Source: Anaerolineae bacterium (GTDB lineage Bacteria > Chloroflexota > Anaerolineae > Fen-1058). Taken from it: a stretch of 61,945 nt of DNA. Shown here piece by piece: positions 9,114-18,138 of this stretch. The position numbers and the translations under genes are program-made. A model generated the notes under the pieces. That model was given only the letters and a program-made list of their open reading frames with translations, did no database searches and was not told the DNA's origin. The stretch is taken from contig PMCF01000291.1 in the NCBI GenBank assembly GCA_003154115.1, forward strand, positions 27,335 to 89,279. The letters run 5' to 3'. Numbering within the stretch: position 1 is the first letter of the stretch; every line of letters starts with the position of its first letter.

Positions 9114-9153
9114 AGAGGCACGATTCTTTCTAGGTTGTCATGGATACCAGCCC

Positions 9154-9852
9154 ATGAAAAAAGCCTTCTGTGTTCTCTTGTTACTTAGCATTCTTCTGCT
9201 CGCCTGTACGCCGGACATTCCGCAAATTCCACCCGTCGAGGTGATTTCTCGCGCGGGCGATGCTATGCTCGCCGCGCCCTCCTTCCACTTCAAGATCGAG
9301 ATCAGCGGTGTACCAGTGGTCTTGAACAAACTGACGCAGCTCACGCTGCGCAGCGCCGAAGGCGACTTTGCCCGGCCCGATAAGATGGGCGTCCACTTGA
9401 AAGTCATCGCTGCGGTTGCCGCTGCCGAATTGGACATGATCGCGCTGGGCAATGAGCAGTATCTCACCAATGTCTTGACGAAGAAGTGGGAAGTGCTGCC
9501 GCCGGAATTCGGCTTTAACCCCGCCGTCATGTTCGATCCGAAAGTGGGTTTAGAGCAGCTCCTGAAAGGCGGCCTGGACAATCCGCACTGGATTGGCGTG
9601 GAAACGCTGGACGGCAAAAACATCTATCACTTGCAGGGCAGCATCGACGGGGCGCGCGTTCAAGGCATGAGCGGTGGCCTGATCAGCCAGGGGCCGGTGG
9701 ATGTCGATCTGTGGATTGAGCCAGATACGAACTTGCCGCGGCAGGCCGTCATCGTGGACAAGGGCAGCAACCCGGACAAGCCCACGACGTGGACGATGAC
9801 GTTTTTGTCATATGGCAAAGACGTGAATATCATTGCGCCAGAAATTCAATAA
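9154..9852 (+). CDS. LppX/LprAFG-like lipoprotein
   Basis: The start at 9154 gives a signal peptide with lipobox LLAC (Cys near residue 19), so the mature protein is lipid-anchored on the outer face of the membrane. The 232-residue product then follows the LppX_LprAFG pattern: an early FKIEISG strand, KMGVHLKV, YLTNVLTKKWE, and a late VDLWIEPDTNLPRQAVI. Relatives in actinobacteria bind or transport lipids in a beta-sheet cradle. It lies shortly after the 71-aa gene and before the DUF433/DUF5615 pair, with no obvious link to either. Upstream start codons in frame would disrupt the signal peptide. Confidence 0.85.
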   Translation: MKKAFCVLLLLSILLLACTPDIPQIPPVEVISRAGDAMLAAPSFHFKIEISGVPVVLNKLTQLTLRSAEGDFARPDKMGVHLKVIAAVAAAELDMIALGNEQYLTNVLTKKWEVLPPEFGFNPAVMFDPKVGLEQLLKGGLDNPHWIGVETLDGKNIYHLQGSIDGARVQGMSGGLISQGPVDVDLWIEPDTNLPRQAVIVDKGSNPDKPTTWTMTFLSYGKDVNIIAPEIQ

Positions 9853-9896
9853 TAAGGCGCGTCAGGTGTGGTATTATCGATGCAGGAGGCCAGTGC

Positions 9897-10127
9897 ATGA
9901 ATAACCGTATTGTGATTGATCCGGAAATTCAACATGGCAAGCCGGTCATTGCCGGTACGCGGGTTCCGGTGACACGCATCGTCGGCGGACTGGCAGGCGG
10001 TATGACACGCGCTGAAATCGTGCGCGAATACGGCGTTAGTGAAGAAGACATCGCGGCGGCTTTGAACTACGCGACTGAGCTGATTGAGCTGGAAACGTTT
10101 CGTCCTCTGCCCGCGCCGGCCGCCTAA
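9897..10127 (+). CDS. DUF433 antitoxin
   Basis: This 76-residue protein starts after an excellent AGGAGG ribosome site. It has the DUF433 signature: IDPEIQHGKPVIAGTRVPV followed by a helix-turn-helix-like VREYGVSEEDIAAALNYATE. DUF433 proteins are the antitoxin or DNA-binding partner of DUF5615 PIN-like toxins. Its stop lies 2 bp before the toxin start, so the two are translated together. The pair looks intact, unlike the DUF433 gene at 30195. Confidence 0.92.
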   Translation: MNNRIVIDPEIQHGKPVIAGTRVPVTRIVGGLAGGMTRAEIVREYGVSEEDIAAALNYATELIELETFRPLPAPAA

Positions 10128-10129
10128 CC

Positions 10130-10492
10130 ATGCACTTTTTGATTGATGCCGATCTGCCGCGTTCGCTAACCGCAAGCATTCGACAGCACGGACATGACGC
10201 AACGGATGTACGTGACATTGGCTTACGCAGCGCCAAAGATCCCGTCATTGCCCGCTATGTTCGCGAGCATAATTTCTGCCTGATCACGGGTGACTATGAC
10301 TTCGCCGACATCCGCAACTATCCACCTGAGCAGTATGCCGGGATCGTGGTGCTATTTCTACCGCGCACGGCGACCGCCGCCTACATCAATCAATTGGTCG
10401 ATCAATTCCTAGCCAGTGAGGAATTGTTGCCACAACTGGCGGGTCAGCTGGCGATTGTCGAACCGGGCCGCGTCAGGCTGCGCCGCACATGA
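10130..10492 (+). CDS. DUF5615 PIN-like toxin
   Basis: The 120-residue product begins FLIDADLPRSL and continues with ATDVRDIGL, ITGDYDFADI and GIVVLFLP. This is the Mut7-C/PIN-like fold with Asp residues in the positions expected for a metal-dependent ribonuclease. It is the probable toxin of a type II system with the DUF433 protein just upstream. Length and all main blocks are normal for the family. Downstream it ends at an octamer repeat array (10501-10579). Confidence 0.9.
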   Translation: MHFLIDADLPRSLTASIRQHGHDATDVRDIGLRSAKDPVIARYVREHNFCLITGDYDFADIRNYPPEQYAGIVVLFLPRTATAAYINQLVDQFLASEELLPQLAGQLAIVEPGRVRLRRT

Positions 10493-10500
10493 AATAACCT

Positions 10501-10579
10501 GATAGAGAGATAGAGGGATGGAGCGATAGAGAAACGGAGAGACGAACTTCTCTCTTTCCCTCCTTCCCTCTTTCATCTA
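10501..10579. repeat. 8-bp-period tandem array, purine half then pyrimidine half
   Basis: Consecutive octamers read agatagag, ggatggag, cgatagag, aaacggag, agacgaac, then ttctctct, ttccctcc, ttccctct, ttcatcta. The second half is roughly the reverse complement of the first. It fills the gap between the toxin stop and the MFS start. A closely related array lies at 40712-40783. Confidence 0.75.
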
Positions 10580-10590
10580 TTCGAACTCCT

Positions 10591-12132
10591 ATGACGATAA
10601 CCCGTTCCCTTTCCCCCAACCGTATCATCGCGCTGGTCTGCATCGCCATCTTTATCGGCGCGATGGACTTGACAGTGGCGTCGGCCTTTCTGCCGCAGGT
10701 CGTCGTCGATTTTGAATTGAGCACGCAGCAGTTCGCGCTGGCCGGCTGGGTGGTCACCATGTATCTGGCGGCTTACGCCGTGAGCATGACGTTCGCCGGA
10801 CGCTTGAGCGATCTCTACGGGCGGCGTCCCGCTTATCTGGTGTGCCTGATCATCTTCATTGCCGGATCGATCCTGGTGGCGTTGACGCGCACGCCGGGCT
10901 TGCAGCCATCGTTTGCGTTGGAATGGCTGGTGATCAGCCGCGTGATTCAAGCGTTGGGCGCAGGCGCGATGGTGCCCGTCTCGATGGCGCTCGTCGGCGA
11001 TCTGTTTCCACCCGATCGGCGCGCCACGCCCCTCGGCATCGTCGCCGCCGTCGATACGGCCGGTTGGGTCGTCGGTCATCTGTATGGCGGCATCATGATT
11101 CGTTTGTTTGGCGATTGGCGCTTGATCTTCTGGCTCAACGTCCCGATCGGCCTGCTGGCTTTTGCGCTATGCTGGCGCGCCCTGCGCGACGCGCAACGCG
11201 TGCAAGAGAAACGAGCGGGCCGCCTCGATCTGATCGGCGCGGGGCTGATCGGGTTGGCGTTGGCCGCGTTCAACATCGCCGTGGGCAGTGGGGCGGAAGC
11301 GGGCACGACCTCGCAATTTGTCGAACAGACCACACCGGCTTATCAAGGCCCGCTGCTGATCGTCGCCATCGTCGCGTTCGTGGGCTTTATCATCCGCGAA
11401 CTGCATACAAAACAACCGCTGCTCGATCTGCGTCTATTCAAGCAAAGGACGTTTAGCGGCGCGGCGCTGGTGAATTTGTGCGTGGGCTTCGCGCTGATCG
11501 TGGCCCTGGGCGTGGTGCCGTTGTTCATCAACGCCGTCGTCGCCTCGAATAGCCCCCACGCCACTGCTGCGCAAATCCTCAGCGATGGGGCGTGGTACAC
11601 CGGCTGGGTGCTGTCGGCGTTGACGGTGACGATGGCGATCATGTCGGTCTTTATCGGGCGCATCGTCAATCGGTTTGGCTACCGCGCGCCGACGTTGATC
11701 GGCTTATTGATCGCTGCGCTGGGCTTCTTCATCACCGGGCAGTGGACGGTCGATACGACGTACGGGCAGATGGTGCCGGGCCTGATGGTGGCGGGCCTGG
11801 GCTTTGGCATGGTGCTGGCCCCGATCGCCACCGCCGTGGTCAACAGCGCTCCCGATGAAGAACGCGGCGTGGCTTCGGCGTTGGTCATCATCCTGCGGTT
11901 GGTGGGCATGAGCCTGGGCGGATCGATCGCGTTGAGTTGGGGCACGCAGCGCGTGCAGGCGCTCAGCGCCGAATTCGCCGCCGGGCAAAGTCAGTTTGCC
12001 ATGAACACGCTGGAGATTTTTCGCCATGCGACGGCGCAGGCCGTGGCCGAATCATTCGTGTTGTTTGCCGTGCTGGCGTGTCTCATCGCCCTGGCGCCGG
12101 CGCTGTTGATGCGGCAACGCGTCAACAGCTAG
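10591..12132 (+). CDS. MFS drug-exporter-like transporter (DHA2 type, 14 TM)
   Basis: The 513-residue protein has about 14 hydrophobic segments, the usual count and length for the EmrB/QacA branch. Motif A is seen as GRLSDLYGRRPAYL after TM2, and the motif C region around GLGFGMVLAPIATAVV lies in the C-terminal half. These proton antiporters usually export drugs or lipophilic compounds. No adaptor (EmrA-like) or TetR-type regulator gene is adjacent, so the substrate is unknown. The start ATG at 10591 has no clear ribosome site. Confidence 0.9.
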   Translation: MTITRSLSPNRIIALVCIAIFIGAMDLTVASAFLPQVVVDFELSTQQFALAGWVVTMYLAAYAVSMTFAGRLSDLYGRRPAYLVCLIIFIAGSILVALTRTPGLQPSFALEWLVISRVIQALGAGAMVPVSMALVGDLFPPDRRATPLGIVAAVDTAGWVVGHLYGGIMIRLFGDWRLIFWLNVPIGLLAFALCWRALRDAQRVQEKRAGRLDLIGAGLIGLALAAFNIAVGSGAEAGTTSQFVEQTTPAYQGPLLIVAIVAFVGFIIRELHTKQPLLDLRLFKQRTFSGAALVNLCVGFALIVALGVVPLFINAVVASNSPHATAAQILSDGAWYTGWVLSALTVTMAIMSVFIGRIVNRFGYRAPTLIGLLIAALGFFITGQWTVDTTYGQMVPGLMVAGLGFGMVLAPIATAVVNSAPDEERGVASALVIILRLVGMSLGGSIALSWGTQRVQALSAEFAAGQSQFAMNTLEIFRHATAQAVAESFVLFAVLACLIALAPALLMRQRVNS

Positions 12133-12153
12133 AGTATTCGTAACTGCTCGGCC

Positions 12154-12239
12154 GTCATGCCCGAATGTTTTTGTCGGGCATCCAGACTGGCCGTTCTGAT
12201 AGGGCCGCTGGATTCCCGCTTAAAGCGTGCGGGAATGAC
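12154..12239. repeat. Palindromic repeat, copy D
   Basis: It runs from GTCATGCCCGAA...TTGTCGGGCATCCAG to CTGGATTCCCGC...GCGGGAATGAC. The bases before it (TAACTGCTCGGC) also match those before copy A (TAACTACTCGGC), so the repeat unit is slightly longer. The rest of the gap from 12133 to 12445 contains no gene that I can support. Confidence 0.75.
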
Positions 12240-12445
12240 ACCGTATGGCGCATAGAGCAATGGCTGACAGTTACGGGTCTTCCATAGTTGAGTTGTCGGA
12301 AGCCTGTCGGGGAGATGTCATTTGCCTAGCGCATTTGGTGGTATAACAGAAGCACCTGAGTGCTTGTGCTGCCGTACCTTCGGGTCGATAATAGAAGTCG
12401 ATTTCTGGCGCGTCGATTATCTGATTTTGAGGAAGGAGCATTCCC

Positions 12446-14260
12446 ATGAACGAAACACCTGAAACCACGCAGTTTGATGTGAACTTGCCGAAACCCCGCA
12501 CCCACAAAGTTTTGATCGGCGTGCTGATCGCCGTGTTGGTGCTGGGCACCATCGGCGTGGCTGCCGCCGCGATTGCCAATCGCACGGCGCAATCGCAGGG
12601 TGACGCGACGGCCGTCGTCATGCCGCCCAACACGATGATGTATTTTTCGCTAAACACTCACGCCGATCAGCTGCCTAACTTCAACGCCATTGCCAATGCC
12701 TGGAAGGATTCCAAAGAGGCAAAGATGGTAGCGTCCGGATTGGAGGTAGCCTTCTCGCAGACGGGCCTTAACTGGGCGGATGATGTGCAGCCCTGGTTAG
12801 GCGATCGGGCCGCAGTGGGCGTCATCGATATCGGCGGCATGGACAAGACCGAAGGCAAAGACCTGTCGTATCGCGCGCCGTTTTTTGTGATCGCCGTGCA
12901 GACCAAAGATCGCGTCAAGTCAGACGCTGCGCTGGGCAGTGTGCTCAAGCAAATTGCCCAGGTTTCCGGTAAATCGACCACGACCGAAACGTATCGTGGC
13001 ATTTCGATCACTCATCTAGGATTGGGCGACAGTTCCACGCCGGAGACGGGAGCACTGGCTACCATTAACGATCTGATCGTGCTGACCCTCAGCGGCGATC
13101 AGATGAAGGCCGCCATCAATGCCGCGCTCGACGGTCAGAATCTGGCGACTAGCGCAAACTACAAGGCTGTGATGAGTGCCCTGCCCGGTCAAAATGCCGG
13201 CGCGGCCTACGTCGACTACAACCGTTACATGGATGTGGTGCTGCAGATGACTCAGTCGATGACGGCTAATCTCGATGCGCAGCAGCGCGAGAAAATGCAG
13301 ACCCAACAAGAAGCGCAGCTAACGCAACTGCGTGCAATGATGAAAGCTCTCGGCGGCGCAGGGGCCGTGATGACCTACGAGCCCACCGGCATCCGCTTCG
13401 ACACGGCCATGCAGTTCGATCCGGCGCAGATGCCAGCCGAACAACGTCAAATGTATGAAAGCGCCTTGACGCCGGCCAGCGGGAAGATATTCGCGTCGCT
13501 GCCCGCTTCGGCCATCATGGCCGTGGACTTCAGCCTGAAGGGCGGCTTCTTGAGCAAGATGTTGAATCCCGATGTGCTGGCGGCGCAGTTCGCTTCACTC
13601 GGCGTGTCCAAAGAAGATATCACGGCGAAGCTGGATGAATTCCAGAAGCTGGTTGGCGTCAATCTGCAAACCGATGTCCTCGATCTGATCAACGGCGATG
13701 CGGGGTTTGCTATCCTGGCGCGCGATCAGCAGAAGTCCGATGCGATGTCTTACTCCATGCCGATTGAGCTGGCGCTGCTGCTCGATTCCAGCGATGCCGG
13801 CAAATTGACGGGCAGCTTCGAGAAGGTCTTGCAAGGTCTCAGCGCGGCGTCGGGCGGCACGGGTAGTGTTAAAATGCAAAGCCTCAGCGGTTTGCCCTAC
13901 AGCGCAATCATGGTTGACGACAAGCCGGTGCTCACTTACGGCGTGGTGGATGGTCGCTTCGTCATCGGCACTGATTCCAACACGCTGCTGGGTATTGATA
14001 ACGCCGATCCAGCCTCACTGGCCAATGATGCCACGTTCAAGCAAGCCACCGGGTTGCTGCCCGGCAATCGTTTGAACACCGCTTATCTGAACTTCCAGCC
14101 GTTGTGGACCCTCATCGATGCTCAGACTAAGGGTGATACCAGCAGCGGCGCTGGCGCTGTGTTGAATTACCTGCACCATTTCAAGTGGCTGTCCAGCGGC
14201 GCCGAAGCACCGGCCAACGGCCTCTCGCGTGGTGCGCTGCATATTGGTGTAGGACAGTAA
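12446..14260 (+). CDS. DUF3352 domain protein, membrane-anchored
   Basis: The 604-residue product starts after a GAGGAAGGAG ribosome site. It has a short cytoplasmic tail, one membrane segment at about residues 25-48 and a large external domain of DUF3352 type. Typical features are VVMPPNTMMYFSLNTHADQ, WADDVQPWLGDRAAVGVIDIG, and a later repeat of the same fold with LINGDAGFAILARD and LDSSDAGKLTGSFEKVLQ. The function of the family is not known; it is widespread in Chloroflexota and cyanobacteria. The gene is monocistronic, with repeat-rich DNA on both sides. Confidence 0.85.
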   Translation: MNETPETTQFDVNLPKPRTHKVLIGVLIAVLVLGTIGVAAAAIANRTAQSQGDATAVVMPPNTMMYFSLNTHADQLPNFNAIANAWKDSKEAKMVASGLEVAFSQTGLNWADDVQPWLGDRAAVGVIDIGGMDKTEGKDLSYRAPFFVIAVQTKDRVKSDAALGSVLKQIAQVSGKSTTTETYRGISITHLGLGDSSTPETGALATINDLIVLTLSGDQMKAAINAALDGQNLATSANYKAVMSALPGQNAGAAYVDYNRYMDVVLQMTQSMTANLDAQQREKMQTQQEAQLTQLRAMMKALGGAGAVMTYEPTGIRFDTAMQFDPAQMPAEQRQMYESALTPASGKIFASLPASAIMAVDFSLKGGFLSKMLNPDVLAAQFASLGVSKEDITAKLDEFQKLVGVNLQTDVLDLINGDAGFAILARDQQKSDAMSYSMPIELALLLDSSDAGKLTGSFEKVLQGLSAASGGTGSVKMQSLSGLPYSAIMVDDKPVLTYGVVDGRFVIGTDSNTLLGIDNADPASLANDATFKQATGLLPGNRLNTAYLNFQPLWTLIDAQTKGDTSSGAGAVLNYLHHFKWLSSGAEAPANGLSRGALHIGVGQ

Positions 14261-14264
14261 CCGG

Positions 14265-14296
14265 TTAATCAGTCAATCAGTTGATCAGTTAATCAG
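14265..14296. repeat. 8-bp tandem array
   Basis: Four octamers: ttaatcag, tcaatcag, ttgatcag, ttaatcag. The last unit merges into the 5' arm of the terminator at 14292-14328. Confidence 0.75.
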
Positions 14297-14335
14297 GGGC
14301 AGACGATCTCAAATCGCCTGCCCCTGATTGTTCGA
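14292..14335 (+). terminator. Terminator of the DUF3352 gene
   Basis: ATCAGGGGCAGACGAT pairs with ATCGCCTGCCCCTGAT (one mismatch) across a 5-nt loop and is followed by the T-containing tail TGTTCGATT. The stem is long, though the T-tract is weak. Confidence 0.6.
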
Positions 14336-14374
14336 TTACTGGAGTTTGGCAAGGCATTACATTTTCCGTGGGAG

Positions 14375-14426
14375 TCGAGGCTTTAGCCGGTGGGATGGGT
14401 TGCCACATTTCCGGCTAAAGCCTCGA
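14375..14426. repeat. REP-like inverted repeat
   Basis: Perfect 16-bp arms TCGAGGCTTTAGCCGG and CCGGCTAAAGCCTCGA flank 20 bp. Palindromes of this GAGGCTTTAGCC type are, to my knowledge, a recurring REP-like motif in several bacterial phyla. No transposase is near. Confidence 0.7.
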
Positions 14427-14455
14427 TTCCGGAATTTGCCAAAATCCAATTCATT

Positions 14456-14490
14456 ACCAGCAGCCAACAACCAACAACCGGCAACTAACA
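14456..14490. repeat. 7-bp tandem array
   Basis: Heptamers accagca, gccaaca, accaaca, accggca, actaaca. It lies directly before the 3' end of radA and shares its word style with the array at 58401-58463. Confidence 0.7.
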
Positions 14491-14496
14491 AACCCC

Positions 14497-15873
14497 TCAC
14501 TTCTTCACCAGCGCCAATGTGATCGCCTCGCCCACACTGCGCGCCGTTACAACCTCGATCTTGTCCTGCGGCAGTTCGCTCATCCGATGGGTCTTGGGGA
14601 TCAAGATGCGCCCAAAGCCCAGCTTCGCCGCTTCATTCAAGCGCGCGGGCAGCTGTCCCACCGTGCGGAGTTCACCACTCAAGCCCACTTCACCCACCAC
14701 CGCCAGATCGACTGCGACCGGCACATCGCGCATGGACGAAGCGATGGCGCAGGCCATGGCTAAATCGGCGGCCGGTTCGGTGATGTGCAATCCGCCGATG
14801 ACATTGGCAAACACGTCTTGATCGCCCAGCTTCAACCCCACGCGTTTGCTCAGCACCGCCGTCAACAACAGCAAGCGATTCAGGTCCAATCCATTGGCGG
14901 TGCGGCGCGGCAGGCCAAACGCGCTGGTGCTGCATAACGCCTGCACTTCCACGAGCAAGGGGCGCGTGCCTTCCATCGTCACCGCGATGGTCGAGCCGGG
15001 CGCGTTGGGCAAGCGCTCGGCCAGGAAAGCTTCGCTGGGATTCGTAACCTCGGTCATGCCGCTGCCGCGCATCTCAAACACGCCCACTTCGTTCGTCGCG
15101 CCAAATCGATTCTTGGTGGAGCGCAGCAAGCGATAGGTGTGGAACCGATCGCCTTCGAGGTAGAGTACCGTATCGACGATGTGCTCCAACACCTTCGGCC
15201 CGGCAATCGATCCCGATTTGGTCACATGCCCCACGATGAACACACTCGTGCCGCTCGACTTGGCCACGCCCTGCAAGCGCGCCGCGCATTCGCGCACCTG
15301 CGAGATCGATCCGGCTGCCGACGTGAGCTCACTCACCGTCATCGTCTGGATGGAATCGATGATGGCCAGGCGCGGCTTGAGTGTGGCGATGTGTCCGCTA
15401 ATCTCGTCGAGATCGGTTTCGGTAAGCAGATACAGTTGACTGCCGCCATGTCCTAAACGTTCGGCCCGCATCTTGATCTGCTGCGCGCTCTCTTCACCGG
15501 ACACATACAAAACCGGCCCGTGCGTCTCCGCCACTTGCAGCGCTACTTGCATCAGCAATGTCGATTTGCCGATCCCCGGATCTCCGCTGACCAACACTAA
15601 ACAACCGGGCACGATCCCGCCGCCCAACACGCGGCTGAATTCTTCCATGACCATCGGGATGCGATCAAGCCCGCCGGTCTGCACCTCGCTCAAGCGCACG
15701 GGCGTCGCCCGCGGCCCCGCGCCACCCGATCGGCCGGCCTTGCTCGATCGTTCCTCGATCACTTCTACAAACGAATTCCATTCTCCGCAATCGGGACAGC
15801 GGCCCATCCATTTGAGCTGCACCGAGCCGCACTGCTGACAAACAAATTGAGTGTAGGTTTTTGATTTAGCCAT
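14497..15873 (-). CDS. radA: DNA repair protein RadA
   Basis: The 458-residue product is full length for RadA. It has an N-terminal C4 zinc finger (CQQCG...CPDCGEW, residues 13-33), a RecA-like ATPase with Walker A GDPGIGKST near residue 95, the family-specific KNRFG motif near residue 253 and a C-terminal Lon-protease-like domain. RadA is a DNA-dependent ATPase that drives branch migration at recombination intermediates. The start MAKSKTYTQFVC is standard. A sensor kinase gene lies 43 bp upstream of it, in the same direction. Confidence 0.97.
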   Translation of the reverse strand: MAKSKTYTQFVCQQCGSVQLKWMGRCPDCGEWNSFVEVIEERSSKAGRSGGAGPRATPVRLSEVQTGGLDRIPMVMEEFSRVLGGGIVPGCLVLVSGDPGIGKSTLLMQVALQVAETHGPVLYVSGEESAQQIKMRAERLGHGGSQLYLLTETDLDEISGHIATLKPRLAIIDSIQTMTVSELTSAAGSISQVRECAARLQGVAKSSGTSVFIVGHVTKSGSIAGPKVLEHIVDTVLYLEGDRFHTYRLLRSTKNRFGATNEVGVFEMRGSGMTEVTNPSEAFLAERLPNAPGSTIAVTMEGTRPLLVEVQALCSTSAFGLPRRTANGLDLNRLLLLTAVLSKRVGLKLGDQDVFANVIGGLHITEPAADLAMACAIASSMRDVPVAVDLAVVGEVGLSGELRTVGQLPARLNEAAKLGFGRILIPKTHRMSELPQDKIEVVTARSVGEAITLALVKK

Positions 15874-15916
15874 GATGAAATGAGCGCCTGAGTTTGAGTT
15901 GGTCGCCAGTTACTGC

Positions 15917-18124
15917 TCATCGTACATTGATCATTGCTGCCGGCAGCCACACTCGGAAGGTGGTGCCTCGTCCGGTTTCGCTTTCCACGGTAATCTTTCC
16001 GCCGTGCTGCTCGATCACGGCTTTCGCCAAACTTAAGCCTAAGCCCGTGCCGGTGATGTTCTCGGTGCCGGGCGCTTTGGCGCGGAAGAAGCGTTGGAAC
16101 AGCTTTGGCTGCGCGCTGGCCGGAATGCCGTAGCCGGTATCCTGTACTTCGATCAACACGCGCTGCTCCACGCGGCTCAAGCGCACCGTAATCTGCCCGC
16201 CCTCGGGCGTATACTTCACCGCGTTGTTGACGAGATTGCCGAGGGCTTGCTTCAAACGTATCGAATCGCCGTTGATGATCGGAATATCAGCGCCTGGCAG
16301 AAACTCCAGCGGTTGCCGTTTCATCCGCGCGGGTTCAGCGTAGTCCAGTACTACCTCCGCGACCAGCGCGGCGACATCGATCGACTCGCTGATCTGATCG
16401 ACGCCGGACTCGATGCGATCTAAATCAAGCAGCTCCGTGACCAGGGTTTGCATGCGATTCAGCGCGGCCTCGATGCCCCGCAGAGCTTTCTCGTGAAATA
16501 GCGTCATCGGCGGCTGCATGTCTTCCAGCAGTACATCCAGATAACCCAAGGCCACGCCCAAGGGCGCGCGCAAATCGTGCGAGGCCAATTGCATCATCTG
16601 TGACCTGAATAGATCTAATTGCTTCAGGTACGTGATATCGCGCATAATCACCACGCGCCCAAATACGGTACCCGCTTCATCCTGGGCTGTGTTCACGGTC
16701 ACCAAATAAGTGAGTTCATTGTCTAGCGTCGCTTCAAACGAGTGCTCTTCGGTCACGGCCGCGACGGATTCCAGATGGGGCAGCTGCTCGATCGGGTGGC
16801 CGATGATGTCCGCCGCCGGCCGGCCCACCAGCCGTTCTGCGGCTGGGTTGAGCAGCTGCACCACGCCCGCCATATCGACCAGCAGCACCACATCGTGCGT
16901 GCTGTGCAGAATAGCGACGACGCGCTGTCGCTCACGCTGGGCGGACGCCAGCAAGCGGGCATTCTCTGCGGCAATGGCAGCTTGATCGGCCAGTGTGGTC
17001 AAGGCCAACACATCTTCGTCGCTGAATTCATCTGCGCCTAGACTCTCAAACGTCATCACGCCGATCAGCTGGCCCGCTACCTTCATCGGCGCCAGCAACA
17101 GCGACAGAATCTCCGCTTTGACCGCCGGAAGGTAGGCCGGTTCACGCCGCGTATCACGCGCCAGATAGGGCTGCCCCGTGCGCAAGACTTCAGCCGCCAG
17201 ACCTGCGTTCAATTTTTGCCGGAAGTGGGGAATGGCTGACGCCAGCAACGGGCCGGCTTGGGCGCGCGGATAAAACTCGCCAGCGGCCTCGTCAATCCAC
17301 ATCACCGTGACGTAGGGTAGGCCGAACCGCACCTGCGCCGAATTGACGATGGCATCCAGCAGTGTGTCCAAATCTATGCCCGCCAGCAGCGTGCGATTGA
17401 TCTGCGCCAGCGCCTCGAGATCACGCGCCCGGCGGCGAATCAACGCAACCTGGCGCGCGCGCGCCAACGCCGCCCCGATTTGATCGGTGACCGCCGTCAG
17501 CCAGACTGGGTCATAGTGTCGCTGGGGTTGACCCGAACGCGACAATAGCACCAGCCAACCCAACGGCTGTGCTTCAGCATAGACCGCTTGCAAGACAGCT
17601 CCGTGATAATCAGACGGCGTCCCGGTGGGTGCCGGGGCTTGATCGAGATTGAGCACGATCGGGGTTAGCGCAGCCGGCGGCCACGCCGACCTCCGCGCGA
17701 TATCCGCTGTGGTGTCTGGCGCACCCCGTGTCGCGGCGCGCATGATCCATTGTTCATGCTGATGCACGAGCACCGCGGCTTCATCGACGCCCAGCGTTGC
17801 GGCGATATGGTGCAGCACCTGGGGCAGGGTTTGATCGAGATCGGGCGTGACCATCAAGCTGCGCAAGATGTCATTCAGCGTGTTGCGATCGTGCGCGTAA
17901 GCCGTCACCCGATCGCGCTGCCGGCCCGCCCCGTAAGCCAGTGGCGTGAGAGTGAGAGGCAGCGTTAAGACCAACCAATATTCCAAGCCGGCCGAAGCCA
18001 GGAACTGGATGAATGTCGTTGGGATGCGCTGCCCCATATATTCCAACGTCGTGTACAGCGTCACGAACAGGATCGATATCACCCCTGCGATCAAGCCGTA
18101 ACGGGTGGCATACGTTCTTGACAT
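15917..18124 (-). CDS. GAF-GAF-PAS hybrid sensor histidine kinase
   Basis: The 735-residue kinase begins with two membrane segments (about 10-30 and 38-62). Two GAF-like domains follow (about 85-225 and 240-395), then a PAS domain (about 405-515), a HisKA domain with the phospho-acceptor in LASHDLRAPLG near residue 525, and an HATPase domain ending with NNAVKYTPEGG, DTGYGIP and TGLGLSLAK. No response regulator is adjacent, so the partner is elsewhere. It sits 14 bp after the RlmD-like gene, suggesting cotranscription by position only. Confidence 0.92.
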   Translation of the reverse strand: MSRTYATRYGLIAGVISILFVTLYTTLEYMGQRIPTTFIQFLASAGLEYWLVLTLPLTLTPLAYGAGRQRDRVTAYAHDRNTLNDILRSLMVTPDLDQTLPQVLHHIAATLGVDEAAVLVHQHEQWIMRAATRGAPDTTADIARRSAWPPAALTPIVLNLDQAPAPTGTPSDYHGAVLQAVYAEAQPLGWLVLLSRSGQPQRHYDPVWLTAVTDQIGAALARARQVALIRRRARDLEALAQINRTLLAGIDLDTLLDAIVNSAQVRFGLPYVTVMWIDEAAGEFYPRAQAGPLLASAIPHFRQKLNAGLAAEVLRTGQPYLARDTRREPAYLPAVKAEILSLLLAPMKVAGQLIGVMTFESLGADEFSDEDVLALTTLADQAAIAAENARLLASAQRERQRVVAILHSTHDVVLLVDMAGVVQLLNPAAERLVGRPAADIIGHPIEQLPHLESVAAVTEEHSFEATLDNELTYLVTVNTAQDEAGTVFGRVVIMRDITYLKQLDLFRSQMMQLASHDLRAPLGVALGYLDVLLEDMQPPMTLFHEKALRGIEAALNRMQTLVTELLDLDRIESGVDQISESIDVAALVAEVVLDYAEPARMKRQPLEFLPGADIPIINGDSIRLKQALGNLVNNAVKYTPEGGQITVRLSRVEQRVLIEVQDTGYGIPASAQPKLFQRFFRAKAPGTENITGTGLGLSLAKAVIEQHGGKITVESETGRGTTFRVWLPAAMINVR

Positions 18125-18138
18125 ACGGCGCTCTCCGC